The notes below the pieces were generated by a model. It searched no databases and was not told where the DNA came from. It was given only the letters and a program-made list of their open reading frames with translations. Below, piece after piece: positions 40,301-53,784 of a DNA stretch of 64,000 nt. How positions within the stretch are numbered: the first letter of the stretch is position 1; each line of letters opens with the position of its first letter. Position numbers and translations under genes: made by a program. This DNA is from Chamaea fasciata (taxonomy: Eukaryota; Chordata; Aves; Passeriformes; Sylviidae), in NCBI GenBank assembly GCA_029207755.1, contig JARCOQ010000012.1, forward strand, positions 1,436,001 through 1,500,000, in the 5' to 3' direction.

Positions 40301-41754
40301 ATGAATGGCAAAAAAGCTTTAGCTCCAAAATCACTGAAAAGTGATGAAACAGACAAGAACCGTTTAATACTCAGCAAGGTCACTGTAAACACAAGATTTT
40401 TGGTACTTTTACTTGCAGACAGTTGTGTTAAAACAGTCTGTAGATGCAAGAAATATTTTATGGCCAGCAAAAAAATTCAAACTCTGCTGTATTCACCTTT
40501 TAAGTCCTTGAGGTAAAAAGAAGTACCTTTCAAATAATTTAGGGAAAATCTGGTGTTTGCTGTTGCTGATCAAAAGCACCTGATGGAACAATTTTTGTAC
40601 TGAAAAATTCAAATGTCTAGTTTTGTTATGGGAAAAACTTAGATTCAGTTAACATGTTGCTGGAACACTGCATCAAAATAATTGGCTTCAACCCTTTTTG
40701 TTTTGGCAAAGTTGTTTCAAGTCATTCCAGCCCATTCTGAGTATTACAATTAGTGAGTGCCAGTATTACCTGTGCCGCTCAATATTTCACGTGCTACAAA
40801 ATCTAAAACTATTTGAATCAGAGTAAGTTTGCTGAAGAAACAATATCATCATGACTTTTTCTGGTGGGATAATAAAAATTTGTTATACTGTAACAATTGC
40901 AGTTCCTTTTTTTTTAATCAAAATAATTGAATAGCCCATTATTGAGTAGTTTCCTAGATCTTTAGCAACCACCAATATAAATTATGTCACTGACTGTACA
41001 AAGTGTTATTCTGTAAAGTCACAAAATACCATTTATATGTGATAAAACTTCCAAATTAGTACAAATGTGTATCAGTAAGGATAGTACCAGAAATGATCTC
41101 AAACAAGGAAAATGAGGAGCATATTGCTCGTTATGTGGGAAATTTGCCCATTGACAGTACATTCCACATTCTTGCCTGTGAGGTCAGTGTCACAGAGTCT
41201 TTGAGATGAACTAAACCTCTGGAGGAGAGCCTGGGAGTCAGGCTGTACCACTGGTGACTGGAATGGCAGCAACAACTCTCCAGCACCTCCTGAATGACAC
41301 ACTTGAAACATCAAAGGCTTCAGTGTAAGAGCTCCACAAAGGACTTTACATTGTTTGGAGGCAGGAAATTCAAAGAAATTATATGTGAGTATCATGATAT
41401 TAGAGACAATTATTGGGCTGATGTTATAGCTGGCAGTAAAAGAGATTTAAAAAACATATTTTTATTATTGATGTTTCTTCCTTACACACCTTGTTTGGGT
41501 ATGGTTGTAATGTACTGGTGGAGCATAAAAGACTCACGTTGTTTGATTCTCTCGGGTAAAGTTAATTGGTAATTTAAACAAAAATGATAATCAAAAAACG
41601 TTTAGCAAGTTGCATTTATCAAAACAATGTTAAAATTTCCTGTTTCACAGCAAAGGTACAGAAAATTATATATGTTGATTTAAGGAGATTCAGTTTTACG
41701 TGATTAGTTTTCTGAAGATCATTTAAGGTGTAAGCAAAGCATATATTTTCTTGT

Positions 41755-41842
41755 GAAACTAAATTGGTCCGACCCCTCGCTAATTTTGCCTACAATTAGT
41801 TTGGTGTAATTATCACAGCGCACAATTTAGTCTGCTTCCACA
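41755..41842. other. Candidate conserved non-coding element
   Basis: A short complex block contains GGTCCGACCCCTCGCTAAT and then ACAATTAGTTTGGTGTAAT. It retains CpGs and has closely spaced homeodomain-type ATTA words. It matches no repeat family I know and has no coding frame. Conservation is inferred from texture only. Confidence 0.25.
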
Positions 41843-44800
41843 AAAAAATTATTGTTCACAGGACCATAAAACTCTTTAAAAATTGCTTAATGAACAACTC
41901 AGCCATGAGTACGTCTTAGAAGATGAGAACTGCTATTAAATGCGTGGAAGGTGAAGATGCAATATGTGTACATTGCACATAACAAACTTGGTGTAAAACC
42001 AAACTCCCGGACACTCTACTGTGTGGAAGGGTAGCATGAGGTCCCCAAATGAAAGGCTGTATCCAAATATATCAAACTGAAGCAAGATGACACGCGCAAT
42101 GTAATCCTGATTTCTAGAGGCTTGGATTTTCCACACTAGTGTTATCTTGGTGTGAACCCAGGCTTTGTTTTGGTGGGTTGGTTTGGTTTGTTGTTTTGAT
42201 GATGGTGGTGTTTTTTTTGTTTTTAATGAAGATGGTGTCATCATTCATATGTGGGACTTGGACTGAGTTACATGCTAATAGTTAAGGTAAAATTGATTGA
42301 TTGCCATTTCTTCCTAAAGCTGGAAGGCCCACATGCCAAGCACCAGACATGGTGATTTTGATTTCTTATTTCAAGTAAAGGAAATTGATGAAACTTCAGC
42401 CAGACTTGAATCATCCAGCAGTCCAGAACTGAGGGTCGGTCCATAGCAAGAATATTCAGACATGTATACAGCACCTGTGCATTCACCAGGATTGTTTCAT
42501 GTCTTATTTTTGCTGGATAAATCCACAGAGTTATCTTCTGATTTATAATACTTATGCTTTGCTCATAAGAGAAAGTAAACCAGATTTCTCCTGTCATTTA
42601 TTCTTACAAAGACTGACGAAATTTTTCCTTGATTTCCTCTGTAGAAAATGGTAAAGAGAAACATACCAGCTCTCATTGAGCCTTATTCCCCCCCGTCAGG
42701 TTCAAAAGCAAGAGTAAAAAAAAAAAGTATCTGGAGTTTTATAGGTATGGCCAAGGCGACACAACTCCCTGAGCTCTCAGCTTTGTCAGAGATGAACCCT
42801 TTCCATGACATCTCAAAGGATACATAGAAAGTGATAAAGAAACTCATCTTTCTTAACCATTGACTTTGAATGCGAGAGTTACTGATGTTTTGTCTCCTGT
42901 CATAGAAAGCAGTGCTGCTAGAGGGGAGCCATTCCTTGGAACTGGAGCGTTTTGTGGGACAGCTCTGTAGATAGGTATGGATTGACTCTATGTATATAGT
43001 ATAATCCTATGGAGAAACAGCTCCCAAACTTCCCAAAGAGCCTGAAATGAGATTTCCAATGAGAGATAAATAATCCCTAAAGAAAACCTGGGGTTTTAGG
43101 AAAGGGTTAAACCACATGGTGTTTGTATTACATCTCCAAAATTAGGGGGAAAGAATCATTTCTCTCTTCATTTATCAAGAAAAACTTGAATCTACATCTT
43201 AACCTGTGCATTTCTTATAGCATCTATCACCATGCCAGCATGATGCTGACTTAGGATTTCTCCTCTTTTAAAACCTTTTGCCTTAAACCGCTTTTATGGG
43301 TTGAAATCTGATCATGATTTCCTACTGCCAGAGCATATTAAGAAACCTGTTTCCGTTGCCAGTTTGTAGCAAGAAAGATGTAATTGAGCTTCAAAATATT
43401 GTTTCTATTCTAAGTTTGTCAACAGTGTACAATAAAGTCTTTTGGGTGAGATTTTCAAGATGCACACAATATTAGCCAAAATAGTGTCAGTCATAAAAGT
43501 CCCTTTGTTTTAAGTGGAGAAAGAGGTAAATAGTGCATTTTTAAAAAAATCCTACTGTCATTTATTTTAGTACTTTGTGGCTTCATAAGATCTTATTTCA
43601 TTGGTCGCCACACAGCCAAAACATCTTGTGCACGACTCAAGACCTCTTTCCCTAGAAAACTAATGGAGTACCTTTTGGAAACCTTCCAGCTAATAGTCTG
43701 CTCCAGATGGTGTTGCTTGCAACTTCTAAGAAGCACAGGAACAGACAGCAAGTGCCTTATTCTTTCTGTCAAATAAACAATCCATGTTTTGGTAGGTTGG
43801 GATGTGGTAAAAATAAATCAAGCTTCATGAGCATGAGCAGTAAGCTGAACTTGTAAGTAGAACTGTTCAACTTTGGAGGTCGAGTTGCCTACTATCAAGT
43901 TCAGAAAGGAATTCCAGATAATACCAGCCAAGTGGAAGGCTCAGTTTCTAGCCTGGCTTCTCTCAAAGGGAAAAAGAGCCATGCTTTAAAAAGTGGTGCC
44001 TGGAGGTGACAGAACTATAGCAGGGTGAGGGCTACTGTTTAAACAGCTCCACAGCTCATCTTTTTTGGCAGTTTAGATACTGGAAGTCTAATCATGATAT
44101 ATTATGATGCAACTGTGTGCAGTCTGGTACAGGCTGAAAACATGGGGAGAGGCAAAACCTTCCTTTTGCTTAAGTAACAGTACATTCACCCGGTTATCAA
44201 AGTGGTCAGTCTGTAAGGGCAACTATCAATTTGCTTTTTCCTGCTTGTTTATTCCTTGCTTACAGTAAGCAAAGATCTACCAGCAATTCACAAGGGTTAA
44301 ACTCTGAAAAGCATTGTTATGAGTCTGTTGCATAGAAAACAATGGTATAATTGAGATTATTTGTCCATTTCATAGGAAGAGTCACAATACCTGTAAATCG
44401 GTTGATTCTATCTTTAATTCTTTTTTCTCCTAGTATGTGCTCAGTGCGCATCATTTTCTTAGTCTTTCAGAAGGCCTCAAAATAGCAGTAATTAATTTTT
44501 AGTGGTACTGAGTATTCTATTAGCTGTGAATAATAACTTTTACTTTCATTAAGAGGGTTTTTTTTTTTTCTTTTTAACCTCTGAGGAATGCAAAGTATTG
44601 TTCTCAATTAGTTAGGATGATGAGAGAAATATAAACTGTAGTCATGGGAAAGTTACTATGAGCAGCTCAGACCAAATATTTAATTGGCATGGACTGGCCC
44701 TGCTCCATGTTTTGTGTGCAATTATAGCCACCTTCCTGAAGCCTAGATTTTGCCCTTGTAGACAGTAATTTGAGATATTTTTTTTCCCTACAGATGTTTT

Positions 44801-45431
44801 TTCTCCTTTTACTAGTGATTGTCTGCACAACTCACTACAACTGTACCTGGGTATCAGGCTCAGGGACAAAACTCATTCTTTTTGGGGATGCAGCAGAAAA
44901 AGATTATAAGAAGCTTCCATATTCCTTGAACAACTACTTGATTAAGCAAAGAATTACGTTAATATCCATTGCACCTTATAGATCTTATGTTTGAATCTTT
45001 CCACAGAAATGAATGGCAATATTCACATAAAAATTACTTTGGAATCAAGAGCAGTCCCTGGCTCTAAAGATTTTCCCTTTGTCATCCCACATGTTACTTT
45101 CACCTACAAGAATGACAGTCACGACTATTTATGTTGGAAACTCTACACTTAAGTCTCCTGGAATTTACATGACCCAAATATTTAAACAAGTGGTTTTAAT
45201 ATTTTACAGTCTTTTAAGAATCAGATGGAGTTCAAATTCTCATTGCGATTTGGAATATGAGTTTACCTAGTTTCATTGAGGAAATTGGCTCAATAATTTA
45301 GGGTTGGGAAGGAAGTTTAAGATCTGTAAATACTGCAAAAGCTTGTATCACAGTTAAGCAACTGGTTATTGTTTAGAGCAACTTCTTTCTAACAGTAGAA
45401 ACAATGCAAGTTACAAGAGATTTCTAAAAGC

Positions 45432-45460
45432 ATGTATGTATATATATATGCATATATATA
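45432..45460 (+). repeat. (TA/TG)n microsatellite
   Basis: Alternating TATG/TATA units of about 29 bp, followed by further TACA/TGCA-type degenerate alternation to about 45515. It is a dinucleotide-type simple repeat. Confidence 0.85.
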
Positions 45461-45760
45461 CAGGTGTAAAGACATTTATACACATGCATATTCAGTGTAT
45501 GTGCACTTGTGTACACCATAAATGGTATCAAACTAATGTGAAAAGTAGTAAATAATAGGAAGAGGACCAGGATAGAAGAAAAAAAAAGAAACCAATAACT
45601 ATTCCATTCATTCTGAGCACATCACACAGAATTGCATTAGGAAAAACAATAAAAAATGTGCTTTTAATCTGATAGTAAAAAACCTCAATAAAATACAAAT
45701 GAGATCCATTAATGAAAATAATGGATTTTATCCAAACTAGTTAAATACTTAGCTTATTTA

Positions 45761-45775
45761 TTTTTTTTTTTTTTT
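45761..45775 (+). repeat. Poly-T tract (T15)
   Basis: Fifteen consecutive T residues in AT-rich DNA. There is no adjacent retrocopy signature. Confidence 0.9.
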
Positions 45776-47080
45776 GATACAGTATTTTCAGCCAAATACT
45801 GGGTTGCTAGTGTGCAATTAGTACCAGTGTGTAAGTTTAGGAACAAGATGAATTGAGATAGATAGATGGATAAGTTCTTAACGATTCCAGGATAGCTGTG
45901 GTTAAAAAAAGAAAAAAAGGAACTTTTCATTGGATGGCATCTTAAAATGAAATGGCTAAGACATTTTGGAATGTGTTAAGTCCTGAGGAAATGGATTAAT
46001 GGGCCAGTAATGTCATAGAACTACCTAAAGGCAGTTTGGTTTAAGAGATACTTCATTTTTGGTCACAAAATTCCTCCTGTGGTCTGAGATTCTGTAATCC
46101 TTTTAGTTGACAAGTTGAAATTATTATTGTTTTCAGAAATAATGGATCAGAAACTAGGTTACGAAAATGCATTTACATATATGAAGCATTTTCTGTCTTT
46201 ACTTTGTCTCATTTTGGTCCTGTATGTTTTCCTCTGTTTGGTCTTTTGTGTTGTGAAAGACTAGATGTGATTAGAAGTTAAATTTAAATTGCATGGATAA
46301 ATGATTAACTTATTAGAAATCACAATTCACAACTTAATTTATCACATGCCTCCCTAATTTTTCACATGGTGATTACAAATGGGGGCTATATGAAAAATTT
46401 GAGACACACAAGATAAATTGCAAACCCACGTGATAAATGTACTTATCATGCACCTTTTGGCAGCTTTACCTCCTCTCTGCTTGCTCATCCATCTCCCCTG
46501 GGACTTATGGAGAAACCTATGAGCAGAGTCAATAAATCACTGAAATTTTAAAACCAAATTCTCCTAGAAATATTTTGTCCCCTTTTTGCCAGGTGGAAGT
46601 TTGCCTTGTCCAGTGTCGCTCCTGCCATATTTCTGTGCAGCAGTTCCGTGGTCACTGTATCGTCAATGGCTCTTTGACTGTGGGACGTGGCAATTCCTGG
46701 CTTTCCAAAGGGATGCAGACTTTGCTTTCTCACTCTTTTCCTGCAGAATACTTATTATACACATGGAACAAGACATCTCTGCGCGTGCTTACTCTGGAGC
46801 TAGCTAGTTCTGTGTGTAATGAAGCCTTTCTTCCTGGATCATAGTTTAAATTGTATTTTACATGCCTGGGACATAATTTGCAGAAGTTTATCACTGAGCT
46901 GTGCTCTAACATGCTTTCAGAGACACTTTTCTGAAACAAAATTTCAAATTCTATAAAAAAGGGATTATGTAAAACATATTGCAAATGATTTTATGTAAAT
47001 AAGTAAAGGGTTTTTCAATCATTATTTGCATGCAAACTGGGGAAAAAACTTTGCACGTTTCAAAAAAACTTCCTTAAATG

Positions 47081-47096
47081 AAAAAAAAAAAAAAAA
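47081..47096 (+). repeat. Poly-A tract (A16)
   Basis: Sixteen A residues followed by GAAAGATTGAAAGGGAGAAAGG, giving a purine-only extension. No AATAAA signal or gene body is found just upstream. Confidence 0.9.
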
Positions 47097-47879
47097 GAAA
47101 GATTGAAAGGGAGAAAGGTAAGGGGAAGACCCAGTAAAAATAATTAAAACAAGTCGGAATTTTTTATTTTTAACTATTATTGATATTCCAGATACATTGC
47201 ATATTGTATGTAGTCACATCTATTAAAGCATAATTTAGTATGTTATTGTTATTATTTATATATTAAATGTTTATGTAATAGGTGCAATTTCATATATTAT
47301 GTATTTTTTTAGATATTTCAGTATCATGTAAACATTATATGAGTAATGTTTTTTTTCACAATGGAGAGAGTGATGTTACAGTTCCTGTAAAACTGGTTAG
47401 AGTTTATCAACTCATTTACATAATATTTTTTGTCTGTGCAGGGAGGAATGATTTCTTCATGTCTTTATGTTCTTTGGATAGTAGTGGAACCCGATGAGAG
47501 AAATGCTTGTTTTGGCACTTCCCCAAAGAGAAATATAGATTTTGATGTTGGCAAAGATGACTTCAGCAAATAGTGCACATAAAAAGCCAGCATTTCATGC
47601 AAGTTCATAAGGAAAAACTACAGAATAGAATAACTTTTATGAAGAAAGTCTATGTCTTACTTGGTGAATAGGTCCCTGTGCTACCATAATAATGCCCAAT
47701 TCTACAACTACAAACACTTATTTGTTCAAAGTGAATATTAACATTGTAATTTACTATCTAATTACAATTTTATAGTAATAACTGAAAATGGGTTGTTAAA
47801 AAGCATTGCATTCACTGCCTCACACTCTCAGCCTGCTCTCAGCAGCATAGGGTGTGATTTCTGCCGATCTGAAAGGATT

Positions 47880-48030
47880 CAGAGAAAGCATTGATGTGGA
47901 TTTTTCAACGTTTGATGCTCCAATCCTTTTATAAAAACATGTTTTACAAAGCTTCTCTAAATGCTCCAATATCGCGATCATTTTGTAGCTGAGGAATAAT
48001 TTCTGTGAGCTTTAATGGGGCAGGATTGAG
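47880..48030. other. Candidate conserved non-coding element
   Basis: A complex block containing TTTTTCAACGTTTGATGCTC and CCAATATCGCGATCATTTTG. The palindromic ATCGCGAT keeps two CpGs in AT-rich surroundings, which is unusual in methylated vertebrate DNA unless constrained or recently arisen. No coding frame is seen. Confidence 0.25.
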
Positions 48031-50937
48031 CCCTGTGAACAAAGGAAGAAAAGAAAGTCTTGCAAAGAAAGTCTTCATGTTAAAGGCCTTTGCATTTTAT
48101 TTCTCAAGGAAAAACCATATCTCACTAATTTGAACAGTTCCAAAGGAATGGGTTAATCTTGTAAAAGGGTGTTATTTTTGTCAGCTAATCTGAAAGACTT
48201 TTCATTTAAAACTACAGAATTAAAAGCCAATTGAAAAAAAAAAAGTAGTATTAATACTTATAAATAAGACATTCATAAAATGTAGTTAGCTGGTGGTGAT
48301 TATTTTTAAAAGATGGGATTTTTTGGATAGAAAATTATAGTAAAAGAACTGCAAAAATAAATTTTGCTAGTGACATCATTTGTGTATTTAAAAATATACT
48401 GACTTAATCATAACTTAAGAGGAATATTTTCAGAAAATGTTAAATCTATTAATTTCCATGTATTTAATGCTGATATAAATTACTGTTGTATTAAATTATT
48501 TTTAAAACTGCTATTAGCAGTAAAAATAATAATTGATAATTTTGGTATGATTATAGTGCAGACAGAAAAATAACTGAGGAGTTTCAGGGTGTAAAAATCC
48601 TGATGCATCTCAGATAAAAGTATGTGGTACCTGTCAATAGATAAATTCTCTTTTAAGACCTAAGCTAGCTAATTATACCATGATGCTTGTGGTAAAGATG
48701 AAGTGTGCCTGTAGATTTGTTCACACTCCTGGACTGTGTGTGAGTACTTACACATGCCCCTTTAATAAATACCTGTTATGGGCTTCCCAGAGCATTTTTT
48801 TTTCTGATTGGCAAAAGAAAGCACAGTTTTGCAACTTACAACTTCACGTCTTTAATCATGCAGCTAAAAATGCTGTCATAACTCAGCAGTCAATTATTGT
48901 TTCATATGCAATATGAAGCACTGCGAGTTCCACTGATGGTATCAGATTGCTGCCTGGTAGAGCACACTGTGATAGATTTTTCCCACTGTCTGTGGATAAA
49001 TGTAGTACCGAACCCCAAGCTATTGTGTGCTATTTACAGAAGAAATTAATCATTCCTTCTTATTATCAATAAGGTTCAAATGTAAATTTCCCTCAGACAC
49101 AAGAGTGCTTTTTGTATGATATTTCCCCTAGAAATCCTTTCTGCTGGTCTTGCTCCTGAGAGAAAGGTGAAGGAGCACCATGACCACTGTTTCCAATCTT
49201 CCTCTTGTCATTTATGCCATCACAGAAAGAAAGGCTCCAGAGTTCAGATGGGAGAAAGCAAACAGTAGCTTGGGGAATAGCTGATATTTAATTGATTTTG
49301 TTGCTTTGCTAAATTGATTGTTTTCTTGCTAAGGAAATGAACAACTGTGCACCATTCTTTATTGTTATCAGCTGATTGTACTTGTTTTACTGCACAATTT
49401 TGCCAGAGAGGGGTTTTCGCAAATCTTGTGCAGCGGAATGAATGAGTCTGAACTAAAATGAGTGCAAACATTTAATGTTCACAATGCAGCATGCACAAAA
49501 GCCTACGAGAATTTGCAGATAATTTTGCCTAGATAAGCAGTTTTTAAGCCATCATAAGATATAGGGATTCAGCCTCATGAAATTATGCATGGAACAGACT
49601 GGGTTTGTTGAAGAGCAAACTGACATCTGTGTAGCTGGTTAGATGTAAGGTGGTACCATTATCAGTGGAGGCTGATACAGGTGGCACTGGGCTAGGCAAG
49701 CAGCTTGAGGGATAGACAGGGGATTTTCAAGGGACAACAGAGATTTTTCCATCTAAGTAGAATACAACTCATTAACCAGAACAAAACCAAGCCAAGTGCC
49801 TGTGCTGCATGTGAGGAGTGAGGCTCGGTGTCCCTGGGTAATGCTACTCAAAAACTATCAGACAGTTGTGGGAAGGGCTCCCTGAAAAGCTAATGTGTGA
49901 GAGTCTGCTGGGAATCTTATCTTTTTGAGGGGTATAAAATCTTTTTTAGGGAAATGTTGTATTACTTCTCATTCTTCAGAGGGACTTTGTTTCTGTGAAA
50001 ATCCTGCTAGGACAGCTGCAGTCATCAGAGAGACATTTACTTGTAAGGCCATCTTCTGTTGAAAGCGTTTTCAGAATGGAGAGGGCTACTTTCACTGCCA
50101 GAAAGCCACTTTAAAAGATTGACAAGAGAGATAAGAGAGGATACAGAAATTTTGGAAGACGTTCTTTTAACCTTTTAATATGGTGCCATCTTGGCAGCAG
50201 CAAGTCTGTGACGGGATTACTTAGGGACCAGCATTTCTGGAATTCTGTTCCTTTTATTTTCTTTCTTTTCTCTTTCCATTTGGGGGTATCAGTTAACTAC
50301 AATTTCACCAGGGCAGTAAAGCAAGAGAGTAAACAGTAAATAAGCAGCAAGCAAATTAAAAACAGTAATGAACATTATGAATACGGGAGTGTTATAATGT
50401 TTGAAATGCATTTATTTTGGAGCTTTGCACGTTCTGGGAAAGCATGATGACTTTGTGAATGTATTGTCTCATTTTACATTGCATTTTACATTAGACAGAG
50501 ACTCTGTTTATTGGCCCTGGAGGCTGACAAGGAACTGACACCTGTGCCCAAACGTTTTCCAAACTTTGGCAGCAACAGGCACGGTCATTATGCAGCAGAG
50601 TTGTAGATCCACGTGTCCTCAAGGCAGGGGAGAGGAGCAGACTTTACTCTTGCAAGGAAAACCAGGTTAAGTGGCAAAATGACTGGGGCAGTGGATTTAC
50701 TAACATGGCAAATCTTCATGGAAACTGGTGCTTCTGTGTCTGTGCACCACTGCAGTAGTGCCAACTGCTATTTAGGGGAAATTTGTTTTGGGAGCTGAAT
50801 ACTGGGCACAGGAGAGCTCATCAGAACTGGGAAACCTCAAGATATTTAGTTTCTCCATCAGTTAAACGGATTTTTAAAAAAATAATGTTTATAGTGTATT
50901 TTAGCATGGATCTCAGCTACAAATTGTGTATGCATAC

Positions 50938-51165
50938 TGAGAAAAGAGTAGGTTTAGATTAGATATTGGAAGAAATTGTTCCCTGTGAGGGAACTGGCAC
51001 AGGTTGCCCAGACAAGCTGTGGCTACCCTATCCCTGGAAGTGTCCAAGGTCAGGTTTGACAGGGCTTGAAGCAACCTGGGATAATGGAAGTTATCCCTGT
51101 CCGTGGTAGGGGTTGGATCTGGATGGTCTTTAAAGTCCCTTCCTACCCAAAGCATTCCGTGATTT
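50938..51165 (+). mobile_element. CR1 LINE, 3'-end copy
   Basis: This is a clear CR1 3' end. It starts at the TAGGTTTAGATTAGATATTG block, continues through GAAGAAATTGTTCCCTGTGA, GGCACAGGTTGCCCAGACAA, CTATCCCTGGAAGTGTCCAA, GGGCTTGAAGCAACCTGGGA, and ends in GTCCCTTCCTACCCAAAGC and the terminal CATTCCGTGATT. It is 5'-truncated to about 230 bp. The high similarity suggests one of the younger insertions here, and it is strong evidence for an avian origin. Confidence 0.95.
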
Positions 51166-53784
51166 TGGGATGGGAAAACATTCGTTGTTTTTTGGAGCCC
51201 CTAAATGAAATCTGACAGAGAAAGGTGAAACAGTACAGATGTGTCCTGCGTTAAATAAGGTTTTGTGAGTATTTTGAGTTACCTAAAAAATAGTTCAATG
51301 AAAGCTTACACGAGAATACACAGTTGCGCAATCCCCCAGGGTTTGGCAAAGGAGAGGTTAGTGTTTTACCTGTTGATAAGTTCAAGGTTGATTAGTTTAG
51401 AAAAATGTCAGTTTTTCATTAAAAAAGCATTTTCTATAAGTGAACACAGTGGTCTGTAATGTCACTTTCATGGTTTCTGTGTGGCCATATCGACAATAAG
51501 GGTAGACTTTCATTAAAGTAAGGCCTGAAGCATACACAGGCAGATTTTATTTTAAATAGGACTATCTATATAGATTATAAAAAGAAAGTTTTTTAAATGC
51601 AGTATTTCAGAAGCACTGGGAAGCAATTAGGATCATCCATTTAGTGAATTTTGGTGGTCAGAAAGGCATTAGCTAGGATCAGGTTTACCCATTCATCATA
51701 CCCTGTTACTTATGGATAAACAGGGTGATATGGCGTCTTGCTAATTCTCAGATATCATTATATAATATAATTGTGTTCTTGAGACGCTGTCGGAGGCCAT
51801 TTCCAATTAACATCGTATATAGGAAACACAGGTTAAAAACATTGAGGTTAAGTGTGACCCAGCAAACACAAAGCAATCGTGCTGCAGGTGTGTGGGCTGC
51901 ATTGGGAGCACGGCTATTTCTGTGTGTGTGCTCTCCACGAGAGAGCAAGCTTGTGTATTGAAAGCTTGAACTGACCGTGACACTAACCAAAGGTAGTTGG
52001 CTTTTTAAAGATAGAATTCTAGATGTCAAAAACAGTGGGTTCATGCTACTACCCAGATATGTTTGGGAATGTGCCAGGCAGCTAAAAGCAGTTGATGAAC
52101 CCCAGAAGAAAAGTAGTATATCAAAAGCAAGAAAGCTTTTGAAAAATTTAAAAAGTGGGGAATATGTAGGGATGATCATAGAATTCTGAAAAAGAGCTTG
52201 ATTGCCTCACAGAGATTGCTGTGTGCCAGCATATTAATACTCAGACCCTGAGAGCTTTGCACTTTGATTCTAATGAATGTCCCAGAAGTTTGGATGTTTA
52301 TATGAACATTATCTCTGTCTAAAACGGTGAGCTTAAAACCTTAACTCTACCGGGGTTTGATGTGTAGCCTTTAATCTAGACTCTGTATTGATGGGATTAT
52401 TCACATGAATGAGGTTTTGCTGGCTTAGTCCCAGCATTTATGCAATGGATTATATTGATGCATTTGCTCCATCATTGGTCAGGAGGATTTCAGCTGTGGT
52501 TTGGCTGCATGAACTGGAACTCCCTTTCCCATGGGATCGTCCAGTGAGGAACATGGGTTAAATGCTGCACTATTCTTCCTTACCAAAAAAGCAAAAGGCA
52601 GATCTCAGATCCTCTCTTCTGCTGCTTTCAGCTTCATTCAGGAGTGTTATCTGATACTGAATTGTTCTCTAATTAATTTATTAACTTATAAATTGCTTCA
52701 AAGGCAAGATCCTCGTGTGCCACTGAGCTACCCGTTCTAGAAGCCCATAAGTTCTTGTTGAGTCTTTGGGGCAAAAGAGAATGAAAAGCTTTCTATAGGC
52801 TTTACGTACATCTTGATTATGTGTTCTTGAAGTGTTTTTGTGACCGCCTACTAACATACTTCTGTCTCCTTACTTCTGTTTGCAATGCCTGTAAGATAAT
52901 AATGTCCTTATCATACTCCAGACCTTTCGTGTCCCTTTTTGCTCTGAATTTAGTCTGATCTCTTACTTGGGATTATCGATATGGGTATGATTCATTTCAA
53001 AAACATTGTCAATTCCACTGGTATCAAAAGGACTATTAGAAAGCAATTAGTGTGCACATACCTAAGTACCTGCTGAGTTGTAGCTTTATGCATTCGGAAA
53101 TATGATGTACTTGCAAAGTCCGAGGATTTCAATCCACGTCAGTTGAACTGTTCCTATTTTCAGTAATGAGATTTTGAAAAGGGTCTGCATGAAAAAGGTT
53201 TAAGCTACTTATACAATGGCCAATCTCAGAAAGTGCCTGAAAAAATGGTCACACATTGGGAAATTAATGTTACTAAGGAGCATTCAGACCTGAAAACTAC
53301 AGCGGATGCCACAGCAGTCATCACGACTTGTATGCCATGGGCTTTTCATGACTGTGCTTCTAATTTATCAATTCTCTTGCATCAAAATCAGTTAAATAGG
53401 TATATGGTTCATTATTACTTACAGAAAACTGCATTAAAAGAAAACCTTGCAGCTGGAAAGTTAGTAATACCTAATTAAGGTAAGAATTGAATTAGTAGCC
53501 TTAATAATCTCCTTTGTCTGCACTTACAGTGCTGCACCATGTTTCGTGTTGGAGACACCAAGCTATAGAATTTGATTCCAAATTCTCATGCTCATCCACT
53601 ATGTTTCCATCTTAGCTCTTTACCGGAGTACTGTTGCTGCATTTTATTTCATGTAATTCCTCCACCCAGTCTCTATAGTAATCCAGTTTTAATGTCCTCA
53701 TATCTTTTATTTTTTTCTCCACAACAGCTTGTCTGATCTTGGCATTATTTCCAAAACTTGGAAGACAAAAGAGGAGGAGGCTGA
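51166..53784. other. Unique non-coding DNA between CR1 copies
   Basis: No supported gene. A 143-codon minus frame at 51748-52179 overlaps plus-strand frames and has no recognisable domain. A complex block at 52321-52490 and an 81-codon plus frame at 53233-53478 lie in non-repetitive sequence that could be constrained. Confidence 0.5.

Larger units (their letters stand above)
33991..50937. other. Long non-coding tract with scattered candidate elements
   Basis: No gene can be named. Between 34.5 and 35.5 kb the sequence is less AT-rich, with four overlapping frames of about 90-116 codons on both strands and a possible LTR-like end. From 36 to 50 kb it is AT-rich and nearly repeat-free. Conserved-element-like blocks are at 39405-39570, 41755-41842, 46261-46470 and 47880-48030. 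Homopolymer and TA-rich runs cluster at 45.4-47.1 kb. Confidence 0.5.

Noticed and set aside
49073..49083. GGTTCAAAT, a tRNA B-box-like word
   Set aside because: No A box at the right distance and no cloverleaf can be drawn.
50845..50888. MIR/CORE-SINE-like phrase (TTTAGTTTCTCCATCAGTTAAACGG)
   Set aside because: It resembles the MIR 'cagtttccccatctgtaaaatgg' stretch, but the match is under 45 bp with no supporting flanks. A similar weak hit occurs near 37145-37190.
51748..52179. 143-codon minus-strand frame
   Set aside because: It overlaps plus-strand frames of similar quality, with no motif or splice context to support it.
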